Positions 1-10,600 of a DNA stretch of 64,000 nt are shown here, one piece after another. The translations under genes were made by a program, and so were the position numbers. The stretch is taken from NCBI GenBank assembly GCA_031771865.1, contig JASISA010000023.1, positions 248,001 to 312,000 on the forward strand, given 5' to 3'. This DNA is from Nothophaeocryptopus gaeumannii. Lineage: Eukaryota; Ascomycota; Dothideomycetes; Mycosphaerellales; Mycosphaerellaceae. The stretch's first letter is position 1. Each line of letters opens with the position of its first letter. The notes under the pieces were generated by a model, which was given only the letters and a program-made list of their open reading frames with translations, ran no database searches and had not been told where the DNA came from.

Positions 1-700
1 ATTGTACGGCCATTGTTGCTCTTGATTTGCGAGGGCGAGAGTGAGTAGACTTGCGGGTAGGGCAAGTAGCCTCAAGATTTCTCTCATCTGAGATTGCCGG
101 ACTGCTTGGAATGAATTGTGGTGAGAAGTGGGTCCTCGATGCGCCTCAGATCATATCCAGCTCGTGCGTGCGGATACGTGCAGGTGGTGGGATCGCGATC
201 TTAGGGTTCTGGTAAGACAATGCGATTGTGTTCGGGAAGGGGAGGAAGAGAAAATGGGAAGGAATACTTGGCCTGGTCATGAAACTACGAGGCTGGACTA
301 CATGTTGATGTGTTGCAAGAAAGACGCGTATTGGTTGTTTGGAATGGTTATTGCAGCTGCAAAGTGAGATGGCTGGTGAGATGGCTGGTGAGTTGTCGGT
401 AGTTCTGAGTGGGACCGAATCCTGCGGATGCCATGTTTGGATTTCGAGACATGGACGCGAGCGACTACACATCGACATCGACACTCTCCATATCGAATCA
501 ACAAAGACACTCTATCAGTACAAAGCTGGAAATAAATGTGCCCTAATTCGCGATATCGTTGTCGACATGATGTTGTCCGGATATCAAGCATCATGAAACA
601 GCACAGACAGAAGACGGAAGAACAATCGAGACAGTCTCACGTTGGCACAGAGAGATGGACTTTGACCTCTCAATCTTTGAGCATCCCTTTTCCTCTGCCT
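1..700. other. Left edge, no gene recognised
   Basis: Reading frames on both strands are short, overlap one another and show no recognisable domain. I see no tRNA, repeat or clear promoter. It could be the flank of a gene lying to the left of the window. Confidence 0.4.
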
Positions 701-708
701 GAATTCCC

Positions 709-1014
709 GTGAGAGATGAATTGACCTCGCCACCAGAAGCGTCCTGGCGGCGGCAGCTGCTATTTCAGCCGCCAATGTTGCAACCAAGGGCTTACGACAA
801 CCCAAATCTGACCGTCTCTGGAGGCGACAAGGGAGTCACTGTTGGTGACTTTGTCTCCCATCTATTGAACTCTGGAGCCTATATGCGTAGAGACGTCAAA
901 GGATCTGCTGAATGGCAAGAACTGGAGCGGACGGAGGACTCTACTTGGGAGCAAATCCAGCCTGCTCAGCCAAATCCAGAAGACGAGGATCAGCATCACT
1001 GTCGTTTGCACTAA
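709..1014 (+). CDS. Possible small hypothetical protein, perhaps a fragment
   Basis: A 101-residue open frame on the plus strand. Its middle part reads as a small globular segment with the pattern GVTVGDF followed by a hydrophobic and basic stretch. This loosely resembles the 'GVTV.DV' segment of fungal DUF6699-type proteins; that is a memory-based resemblance, not a search result. The frame starts right after a GTGAGA that could be a splice donor, so the true 5' end may lie upstream. The end is acidic and Gln-rich. No signal peptide or membrane segment is visible. It may equally be a chance frame or a gene remnant. Confidence 0.28.
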   Translation: MRDELTSPPEASWRRQLLFQPPMLQPRAYDNPNLTVSGGDKGVTVGDFVSHLLNSGAYMRRDVKGSAEWQELERTEDSTWEQIQPAQPNPEDEDQHHCRLH

Positions 1015-2007
1015 CTTACGTGACTGTGTTCGTTTCTTCACAGTGTTGGAGCAGAGAGAACCGCATTCATATCCGCTAAAGCCAGGTTTTGCAGATGCTC
1101 AAAGCTAGCCAAGGCGTGAAACAATACTCTTGGACTGGTGTCGCCGGATCAGAATCAAGGAAACACGCGGAAGACAGAGGCGCAGAGCAGCCAACATCAC
1201 GAGAGGGACAATGATGGACCTTGCTAAATCGGGTCTCGCTCCTCGCTCAAGTACGAGGGCCTGCTACTCTCAGCAAATCGCTCGCACACGACCTTGGCAC
1301 CCGGCTACAGATTGTCCTGAATAGCATTTGGCGATACTGCTAGCGTCTCCGTGTTGCCCATTTACAGGGCAAAATCGGAAGCCGAAACGGTACGCTTGAG
1401 CCTCGTCTCGTACTGCGGTCAGATTTGGAAGAAACATTGCGTCAAAGACTTGGGGGCCCTGTGAACCTTCCCACTATATTGCTGCACTGTGAGTCATGAG
1501 AACAGCAAGGGAACTCACGCCCCAACGAGCGAGTCTGGCCATAATCCTCTCTGTAAGTAGGGGAATCGCTCTCTCAACAAGGCCAGATAGATTGAAACGC
1601 TTGCTGAGCACTGACCTCCAGTTTGGTTCCCTTTAACAGCTTGAATGTGGCGAAATTGATCAGGTTAGATGTCATGTATCGATTTCTAAGTTCGTATTGC
1701 AAATCACTGTACCTTGGCTTGGCATGGGCTGCGGCAACAGACACCCAGGTCGACAGTCGATTTGACTTTGATCACATCCTTCCCACCTAATCTTAGCATT
1801 AGCAAGGGTATCAAGGAGGCGAGTAGACTGTGCAGGAGAGGGCACAAACATATATAGCAACAATCTTCTCCATTCTCCAATCGCTATCTCAACCACTCGC
1901 TTCACTCTTCAGAAGACAAACAAGACATTCAATAAGCAAAAGGAATATTAAATCCCAGCTTCGATCATCATCAAGCAACTCTTTTCGAAACACCAATCCG
2001 AGTCACA
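1015..2007. promoter_or_regulatory. Intergenic region and promoter of the Hce2-like gene
   Basis: There is no supported gene here. The last 160 bases upstream of the start at 2008 hold a TATA-like stretch (ATATATAG near 1850) and then a C/A/T-rich leader. That is the usual layout for a strongly expressed fungal secreted-protein gene. The transcription start itself cannot be read from sequence. Confidence 0.4.
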
Positions 2008-2704
2008 ATGCATTCAATCAGAACTGCAATCCTCATCTCCCTGCTTCCCTTCCTCGGCGTCGAAGCAACCAGAACCCGGGGCAGCCATAAAAGTGCTCAA
2101 AATTCCCAGTTCGGTGTCAGCAACTTGGCCGCATGTAGCGATACTAGCGGGAACAATGCGGGTAGATCATCTGGCTGCAACGACTGCGGTACCTCCTCCT
2201 TCGTTGAGACAACTCTGGGCACCAATCCGACCGTTCAAGACTGCCGGAATATGTTGGGGAGGATCCAAAACGATCAGGAATGGCAGATTGACAGTGGGGG
2301 CGAGCAGATCGTTTCTTACGGAACTTGTGAGTATCAGCCCATCAGCCCTCCAGTGTCTTCGCACATCATGCTCACACTTCTTCCCAGGCACCTTCAACGC
2401 AATCACTCAATCCGGCGTGGCGAAGATCGGCAATGGAGATGTTATCGATCTCGTTACGGACTCCATCAGCATGTTCGGCCATGGGACCACCATCGGCGTT
2501 CACGGAGGCTACGACATGTACGTTGGTGCAGCAGGCATGATGAACTGCGACAATCTTCAAGACGGTGGTACACAAATCCGAGTCGACTGGACTCTGGGTC
2601 CATCCGGAAACACCCGCCGCCGCAGATGGACTGGAAAAGCTGGATCCGCAACGGCAAACGAGAATGCTAAAGATGGCGGGCACTTCAAGGCCTTCAAGTC
2701 GTAA
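2008..2704 (+). CDS. Secreted Hce2-domain protein (Ecp2-like putative effector)
   Basis: A two-exon gene (exons 2008-2326 and 2388-2704; intron of 61 bp with GTGAGT and CCCAG) encoding about 211 residues. An N-terminal signal peptide (hydrophobic stretch around residues 6-18) is followed by a domain with the order of features seen in Hce2, the homologs of Cladosporium fulvum Ecp2 domain. These are a CGTSSF-type segment, QDC, a W, the SYGTC motif across the splice site, a GNGDVIDLV segment, and a final MNC. Six cysteines are visible after the signal peptide. Beyond the domain is a tail of about 50 residues, basic and Gly/Asp/Lys-rich, with RRRR. Hce2 proteins are secreted and several are virulence or necrosis-related effectors; whether this one is active cannot be read here. 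It converges with the Nudix gene, with 114 bp between stop codons. Confidence 0.85.
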
Positions 2705-2818
2705 ATCAATCGATCAGACGGCCTTGAGGGAAGGGAATGGGCAGTGGGCAAAAGTGTGTTCGACTTAGACTGTATCTATCTATTCACGGCGATTGTATTC
2801 GTCTCAGACATCCTTCTC

Positions 2819-3361
2819 TCAAATCGCCCTCTTCTGCCTCAACTCGAGAGCTTTCCGAACAGAAGGTCTAAAATCAACCGTCCCCGCCACCGCAACTCCT
2901 CCCCCAACAACTATCGCAACATCCACCCATTCCGCTCGTTCAACATGTATCTTCTCCCAATCATCCAACTCAGTCGGATCAACTCCAACTTCCCCTGTCA
3001 CATACTCGCATACATAATACATCAACAAACTCTGCCAGCTCCTATCATCTGAATGCGCACTTCGAAAGAAACTACTTTCCAATCCTATGGGTCTCTCATC
3101 CGCCACTTCCACTGTGATCCCAGTCTCCTCGCGGACTTCTCGAATGCAGGCTTCTGTGGGTGTTTCGCCTAGTTCGACGGCGCCGCCGGGGAGGTCGACT
3201 GTAGAGTTTTTGTGATGGAGGAGGAGGATATGAAGTGTGGAATTGATGGTTTTGAAGACGATCCCGTAGGCTGCTGGACGCCATTGGAGGGAAGAGGTGG
3301 GAGTCTCGTATGAATTCTTGTGGATGTCTGTGCAGGTTATTGTTTTGGAGCTTTCGGCCAT
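2819..3361 (-). CDS. Nudix hydrolase
   Basis: A single-exon gene of 180 residues. The Nudix box is complete at about residues 60-82: Gly60, five residues, Glu66, seven residues, then REVREETGI, matching Gx5Ex7REUxEExGU. This box binds Mg2+ and supports hydrolysis of a nucleoside diphosphate linked to another group X. The segment before it (YGIVF, then ILLLHH, then LPGG) is the usual beta-strand and loop leading into the box. There is no targeting signal, so it is probably cytosolic. The substrate cannot be told from sequence. The start at 3361 gives a normal short N-terminus before the domain. Confidence 0.9.
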   Translation of the reverse strand: MAESSKTITCTDIHKNSYETPTSSLQWRPAAYGIVFKTINSTLHILLLHHKNSTVDLPGGAVELGETPTEACIREVREETGITVEVADERPIGLESSFFRSAHSDDRSWQSLLMYYVCEYVTGEVGVDPTELDDWEKIHVERAEWVDVAIVVGGGVAVAGTVDFRPSVRKALELRQKRAI

Positions 3362-3767
3362 CTTGAAGGGCTTGGTGAGGTGAGGTTTTGGCGTTTGGGA
3401 GATGATGTTCCAAGATGAGATTCACTTATACGAGGTGAAGTTGAAATATGGGGCACAGCCTTCAAGAAGGATTCAAGCTTGCATTTAGGCCCCAACGTCA
3501 AGGCGGTAGCCTATTTGGGGTCTGTTCATGATATTTGGATCGTCTTCTGCGAATTATATACAACTCTATGAGTACGTTTGGATTTCTAGCAGCTCCAATG
3601 TCAGTCTAGCCCTTCTATGCTCATACAGGACTCCTTGCGGAGTCGACATCGGCGGCTCCTCCGATTGCATTACATGATTTTGAACCGTATGTCTTGCAAG
3701 CCGTGAGCGTTGGTTATTGGCAAAGAAGCTTTCGCAGTCTCACGCACCAGTCTCGGTCGTGTTCATC
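3362..3767. other. Spacer between the Nudix and urea transporter genes
   Basis: About 400 bp holding the Nudix promoter (minus strand) and the 3' flank of the transporter gene. No further gene or repeat is seen. Confidence 0.4.
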
Positions 3768-6317
3768 TCAAGGCTTCAACTCCACCTCAGGCGGCGTCTC
3801 CATCTTCTTCTCATCCTCCCTCTCACTCGCCTTCTCACTACCGGCAGTAGCCTCCGGCAGCCCATGCGTTATAATCGCCCTCCCATGCCCAGACACATCC
3901 CTGACAATGGCCTTGTAGGTCCTGGCTAAAGTATGCCTGCCCTCCCACAAGGGGTAAATGCCGACACAAATAGCCGAGCAAAACAGCCAAATGAAACAGC
4001 AGGCGACCCAGCCCGTGAAAAACTTCTTGGAAAAGATATACCCTGTTCCGTACATGGGCATGGGCCAGAGAACGACTGTGGCAAGGGTGAGAGCGATGGT
4101 CAGGATGCCGGCGATTTTGACGGAGCGGGAGAGGCGTGCTTGTTCGTCCTGTTGACCAAGGGATAACTGTACTGGACGACGTTCCACATCATCTCGATTA
4201 GTTTCATCAGACTCGTCGTCCCTGCGAATCGTTGCCATACTCTTCCAGTCGTATCTTGGACTCTTGAATGCAAATGATAGCACCGGGATAAAAAGCATCG
4301 GACTTAGCAGCGAGCATAGGTTGCCCGTCAACATTGGATCCATATCGCCGGTAGAAGTAAGATCGAGGTATCCGTAAGCACTCTTTGCATGCACGAGCCA
4401 GCCAATCAGAGAGCACATCAGCCCGAGAGGTGGTGAAAAGGTGGCTGCGGCCCATGACTGCCAGTCGAGGAACAGGGTTGCCGTCGCAGGCAGGACAGCA
4501 CCGCTTACGATGACGCCCATGAGGAGGTAGAGGTAGCCGAGACTTTGCTAATGTCAGATGACCCGGACCCTGTTGTTGATCCTGAGACTTACCTGAGACC
4601 AGCGTAGTGTAGTCCAGTGCTCAAAGCCGCCATGCAAATGGAGTAGATGATACAGCTCAAGTGCGAAACGCGAATGAGACGCTTCGAGGACGCTTGTGGG
4701 TTGACATAGGCCTGTGAAAAGAGTAACGCACGAGTCAGCGTTGCTATGAACAAATAAGCTCATGTATTCCTATACCTTGTAGATGTCGTATGTGCAGATT
4801 GTTGACACAGCAATCAGCTCTGCCGACATCGCTGATGTTACAGCCATGAAGACTAAGACTAAAGTAGCAGCAGCACCACCAGAGCCTAGCAGTGCTACCG
4901 CTGCGTACGGCAAAGGAAGCCCGGCCTTGACGTCCGCTGGATCCATTCGATTGGGATATCTACATCTAGTCAGCAACCTCGTCATTAGCCAAGACCTTTC
5001 CGGGGTGTCGCTCGTACGTTGGGAACACAGGGTTGTTCTCGAGAGCCAGCGCGGATAGACCTATTCCGATGAGGTGACATTAGCAAAGTTACAATCGCCA
5101 TTGGGACAGTATATGGTAGTCATACCCATTGTCGTAGCTGCAAGCCATGGAATTGCAAACCAAGCAAGGCCGCCTGCCACATAGCCAGGCAGCGCATGTG
5201 CGGGCGAGGCCGCGATAGCTTTGTTCCAGTATCCATTGTCCAAGAATACGGTGGCGAAGTTCTCGGTAAGATTGATGCTAGTTGGTATCAGTGAACAGCT
5301 TTCTCCGAGGGCAAGATCTGTTTGCATACAGAAAGAAGATTCCGCCATCTCGGGACCTCATGGTCAGGTAGCTACCTCCAGCGTTGCCTTCGACAGGGTG
5401 ACGTTTGGCAGCCTAGATTATGCATGAGCTCTCGTCTCCAATCCTTCAGCGACGAGTACGATACCTCCGTGAGCGCTTCCCAGACGGCGCCAGGACTTCC
5501 GAGCAGATCGGACGTAGCGTATGCGGTGAACGCAAAAATAAACAGCACCGTCATGACCACGATCGTGTGTACATAGTCCGTCAGAAATGTCGCCTTGATC
5601 CCGCCTACAATCGTGTAAAGCACAACTCCAACAGGTAGAAGAAAGCAGGCTGCGGCTGTAGGAACGCCAGAAAGGGCGGTCGCCACAGCGGACCCGCCAG
5701 TCAAGAGCATAGCTGTGACGAGGACGTTCGTCAGCAACCCGAACACGATAAAGACTCCGTGAGTCGCCGCGCCGTATCGAGCGCGGATAGCTTCCAGGAA
5801 CTATAGAATGTCAGTCTTGTACGATCGCGTGTAGCATGCTGTCTTACCGTGTGTGCATTTGGCGCCTTTCTCTTGAGTTCAATGGCTAGAGTCGCAAACA
5901 GCAAGATCTGAGCAGTTGCTCCGCTGGCGTACCTGGACGCAAGCGAATCAGCTGTTGTCCGTACTGCTAATAAGTAGCGCTCCAGTCGTACCAAAAGGGG
6001 CCGGAAACACCATATTGGTATGCGATGGCGGACGATTGCATCACCGTGGCAGCCCATGTCCACGAAGATACCACCGCAGATGATACTAGTCCCGTCTTCA
6101 CTGTGCGGCCGGCCGTACTAAACACTTCCGAAGTCTGGAGCTCGTTGTTGTATCTTTTCAAGATGAATGTACAAAGCATCATGCCGAAAGCTGTGCTTGG
6201 TGTCAGTGCATATCCGGACCATGACTGTACATGGGTGATTTGCCCACCGAAGAGGAATCCCAAGCCAATGATGAGACCGTAGCCGGTCCCCTGGCTGAGA
6301 ACTGGACTAACCGCCAT
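3768..6317 (-). CDS. DUR3: Urea/H+ (or Na+) symporter, DUR3 type, SSS family
   Basis: Nine exons read in one continuous frame of 700 residues: 6317-5992, 5932-5848, 5800-5465, 5412-5330, 5277-5126, 5060-5018, 4959-4776, 4711-4593 and 4542-3768. The introns are 46-65 bp, all GT-AG, and the last one uses a CAAAG acceptor. The protein is a multi-span solute:sodium symporter with DUR3-type segments: GYGLIIGLGF near the start, EVFSTAGRTVK, SSWTWAAT, GPFWYASGATAQ, LKRKAPNAHT, LDNGYWNKAIAASP, YPNRMDPADV, VFMAVTSAMSAELIAVS and SLGYLYLLMGVIV. The C-terminal tail is cytosolic, acidic and Lys-rich. DUR3 proteins import urea with high affinity at the plasma membrane and are typically under nitrogen catabolite control, in line with the GATA motifs upstream. 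Length matches the family and nothing is broken. Confidence 0.93.
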
Positions 6318-7250
6318 GCTGTGTTATTCGTATTGCGCAAAGCAGGTTGTCGGCAGTGATCTTTGGTGGAGGGTTAGAACCAATGGACAGCTGAGATGAT
6401 AGACGTGAAAAGATATCTCTCCATGCTCGGAGTCTCGTGCTGGTCACATGCCGTCCTTAAGCTGCAATGAGCCCACCAGGTTGAGCGTATCGAAGTCTGG
6501 CGAAGCCGAATTCCGCCGCCGACGGCGACACGGATTTGTTCTTGCGAAGCTCATCGTTGGTCGACACGATTGCGTTCGATAAGCGCAAGGCCTTGATAGA
6601 GGAGATAGTCCATGGATGTTGAGTTCCATGATCCTTCCAATACATATCCTTTTCGCAGAATTGATGACCAGAGAATGTGAACTAATACTCTGAAGCCCCA
6701 TTCTCTCTTGAGTTCGAGAGTGCTTTATTGAACTGTGCGAGAATCAGGTAAGTGTAGTCTGTCATCGTCGCACACTCTTTCGAGACCAACCCACTCAGAG
6801 CGAGCCACCAGATGCCTTCTTACATGAATTCGGGTTATCTCCGAGCGATTGTTGCTCTCCAAGGGCAATTGATGCCCTGCCATGGATCGGGCTGATTACC
6901 CAGTATGTGAAATACCACCAGAAAAGTGCGAATAGATAACACAAAGTTTGTAGCCTTGGATCCCGTAGAATTGGGCAATGCCAGGATTCATGAAGCTCTC
7001 AAAGCTTCGTCGGCCGTGCAAGCATCGCAGCAGGCAGCTTATCATCCATCACAGCCAAGCGGACCAGAAAGGCATAGATAAGAAGATGGACTGGAAATTG
7101 TGCTGAAATGCGAACAGCATCTCCTCGGCCATCGAAGGAACATCCAGAAAGGGCACAAACGGTAGCAGTTGGTCCCAATTATTTTTGAGGTCTTGCGATT
7201 ATCACTCTCACCCCTCGGTTTGATCTCCCGAGACTGATAACAGTGCTTCC
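6318..7250 (-). promoter_or_regulatory. Urea transporter promoter with a cluster of GATA-factor motifs
   Basis: HGATAR motifs on either strand occur at 6397-6402, 6602-6607, 6835-6840, 6934-6939, 7039-7044, 7076-7081, 7199-7204 and 7235-7240, upstream of the transporter start at 6317. HGATAR is the binding core of AreA/NIT2-type GATA factors that activate nitrogen-scavenging genes in filamentous fungi. Urea transporters are known targets. Clustering is suggestive only, since single HGATAR sites are common by chance. Confidence 0.5.
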
Positions 7251-7430
7251 TGAGACGAATCTGCCGGATGACTGGGCTTCGCTGTGGACCTTCGTTCGAC
7301 CGCGACGCGTCCTGGATAGGAGATACGGTCTACCAAAGGCAGACGAGGGCACGAAGAACACTCTCTGTATCGAAGAGAGGGCTCACTTCCACAGACAGCG
7401 TACTGGCAGCCCGCACGGAATGCGTCGATG

Positions 7431-7474
7431 AGGAGGAGAAGAAGAAGAAGAAGAAGAAGCCGAAGAAGAAGTAG
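7431..7474 (+). repeat. GAA/GAG trinucleotide microsatellite
   Basis: A purine-only tract of GAG and GAA/AAG units, interrupted once (GCC), lying downstream of the stop codon of the NLR-like gene in the shared spacer. It creates long K/E or R-rich shadow frames that are not genes. Confidence 0.8.
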
Positions 7475-7610
7475 GAAGACGCGTCGTGGTGTTGTTGAAG
7501 GTGGAGGTGGACGAGCGGGGAAAGGTGCCAACGATTTTCGCCCTTCGTCATTCGAAAGTGAAGAGATGCTTTTATACAAGCACGGGATTACGATTAGATC
7601 TCTTCGCTAC

Positions 7611-10600
7611 CTATGACTGTCTGCTGAGCTTCCGCAGAAAGATGGACTTCCTCTCAGGCCTCTCAGGTAATTTTAGGGAAGCAATATTGACCTCTTCGGC
7701 CTCTACAATCTCTCCCGAACCGGACGTACTGCCAACATTCGACTGCGCAGACTCATGGCTGGAAGTGCCTGCTCCCATGTGTCCTATTTCGTTCCGGATC
7801 GAGGACTCGTACAAGCTGTCGCTTGGCTTTCTTCGCATACCTTTGCCTTCCGCATAACCTCCTAGCGCACCGTCGGGACGATGATGTCCATGTATGGTCT
7901 TGAAGCCACTGCCCATGTAACCTCCAGCGTTAGCAGGCTGCGCTAAGATCTCTGGAGACGTCGCTGGACTGGCCAGGTCACTTCCTGAAGTGAAAGGAGG
8001 ACTCCGAGATGTGCCGAGACCATATGTGGCATTGCTCGGAGCAAAGTCTGCGGGAGGGCTCCCTGGGCTTCTGACAGGCTTCCTCGGCAACCTGGCGTCA
8101 AGAGCATGAGAGAAGCTTCCCGACACTATAGGGAGATCACCCGCGAGGTCTTCGTAAGGAGCAGTCGAAGAGCTCCGGTATCCAGCACATCCGGCTGTTG
8201 GGCTACCCTCGCGAGCGACAGGTCTCGTGGCACCATCTGAAGCGCTCCCTGGATTCCTCACCTCGCTGAAAACATCGCTTTTGCTTATATCATCAAGGGG
8301 AGCAGGTGCGATTTCAGCCTTGCTACGCTCATCGGCGATGCTCGTGAGGGCAGCTTGAATCCTCTGTCGGTCTTGCTTGAGCTGAGTCACTTCATCTTCA
8401 AGCTGCATTTTTTTCTGCATCAGATGCTCTTTGTCGTGCTTCTCGTTGTCAGAAGTCGTCAAAGCGTCCAGTGTCGCTTCATGAGCAGCAGCTAGTTCCC
8501 GTTTCAAAGCATAAAAATCATCTTGGAGCCGCTGTATCTGCGCCTGAAACGCACTTCTCTCTTCATCAGCTCTCGACACCTGTTCCGTTGCGGTTTTCTT
8601 ATGTGCTTCGAATTCCTCCTCAATGGCCTTCTTCTCGTCTTGCAGCGCAGCCCATCCGTGACGGGCTTTCAAGTGGTCGTTCTTCGATCTTTCCAGATCC
8701 AATCGCTTTCTCAAGTCATCCGCCCTGTCGGTCGCAATCTTGTGCTGGCCACGTTCTGAGTCCAATTGTTTCTGAAGGTTGTCACGCTCTTCTTTGATGT
8801 TCCTTATTTGCTGATCTTTTGCTTCGTACGCCGAGCCTTCCAGGTCGCGTCTCGACAACAATCCTTGGTTCTCATTCTGGCTTTCCTCGATCTTGAGATA
8901 GGCCGTATCCAAGCGATCATGAGTCTCATCCAGATCCAGCTCAAGCGCCTGTATCCTCTGGTCACGCTCTTCAAGTTCAGTCTTGGCTTTTGCCAAGGCT
9001 CTCTCGGTCTGCTCATGATCGGTTTTGACTGCGATTGTTAGCTCATTGACATCTCCATGATCACCCAAGTCAGAGGATCTCACTTACCCTTTTCACGGAA
9101 GTTCTGGATTGTACCTCCCATGTTATCCGCGAGGACTTGAGCACAAGCAGGGCTCGAGCTCTCGGCGGCTGCCTCAATCGCCAGCCCGTGGCGAGGGCTT
9201 TTGTGTGTCACATCCGCTCCTTGGTTACAAAGCATCTCGACACATGTCTCATTGCCCTTCAAAGCCGCCATGATGAGTGCTGTGTCTCCACTCGAGTTCC
9301 GAGCGTTCACATCGGCGCCTCTTTGCATAAGTAATTGGACAGATTCGGTGCCCATGTGAGCGGCAGCGTTGATGAGTGGGGTTGACTTATCGTCGCCTCC
9401 AGTGACGTTGACCTCGATACCTTTGGCATTGAGCAGAAGTCGCAGCATCTCAGATTCGCTTCGTTGTGTGGCAGCGGTGATCGGATTTGTAAATGCACCG
9501 CCTCCGAGATTCGGATTGGCCTCATGGCGTAGCAGGGCTTCTACAACGGAGTCTCGATTGTTGTCGCACGCAGCTTGCAACGCGGTGACGCTGTAGAAAC
9601 TCAGCTCTTGATCATTTGGCATCTCCTTATTGATCTCCGCCCCACTTGCAAGAAGAAGCTCGACGATCTCTTTATGACCTTCGCTGGCGGCGAGCTGGAG
9701 TAAGTAGCCGCGATCGCAATTGATGTAAGCGCCGTTCTGAATGAGTGATTGAACAAGAACCAAATTACCAGTACTTGCCGCTGCGTTGAGCGGATTGCCG
9801 AAGTCAACAGATGATCCGATGCTTGTATTGTCGCTATGTGCATCGAGTGAGCTCGGGCGGTCCGCAATGGCATTTGCGCTGGCGCCACAGGTATTGAGCA
9901 GCCAGACTACTGTGCTGTTCTTCTTCAAGATGGTGGCATGGTAGAGGGAGAAATCCAGAACATCTTGAGCAACGGCGCTGTTTGTAAAGCTCCATATCTT
10001 GCGGAGAATGTCGAGCCGCTCTTCGCGACAGATGGTAGCCTGGTGGAATGCAGTGTCCAACCGCATTGTTCTCTCGTTACCCTGAGCAACGTCGTTGATG
10101 GTGTAATCTAGTAGCTCATTCGCTGAACTCCAGTTTTTCTCTTGTGCCGCGGAAAGAATCGCTTCTTCAATCGTGTTGCTTGTGTACACATGTTCAAACT
10201 GGAGCAATATCCGCAAGCTTTCAAGTCTTCCACTGTACGCGGCTGTAACCAAGGCTCGGTCCAGTAATTTGACGTTTTGTAACCACTTTTCTTTTCCAGT
10301 TTCAAGGATGTCCTGGAATAGACTGGGCTCCGAGATTCCTGCCGACAGCGAGATCGGTGGTTCGCATTTGGTGTAGTCGAAATCGAATCGAACGTCCCCA
10401 CTCATGATCTGCTTCACAGCATCCACTGTGCCTGACAGTATGGCAGCATTGATGACTGGCCCATGCTTTTGACCGAATGCGTTAACGTTTGCGCTAGTTT
10501 TGATGAGCATGCTCATGATGGAGCAATTGCCCTGTAGAGCAGCAAAGTGCAGCGCAGTACCTGCTTCTCCTTCCCCAGCTTCGATATCAGCGCCTGCTCT

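Noticed and set aside
7425..7630. Arg/Lys-rich frames over the GAA repeat
   Set aside because: Pure products of a trinucleotide repeat, in the 3' flank of the NLR-like gene.
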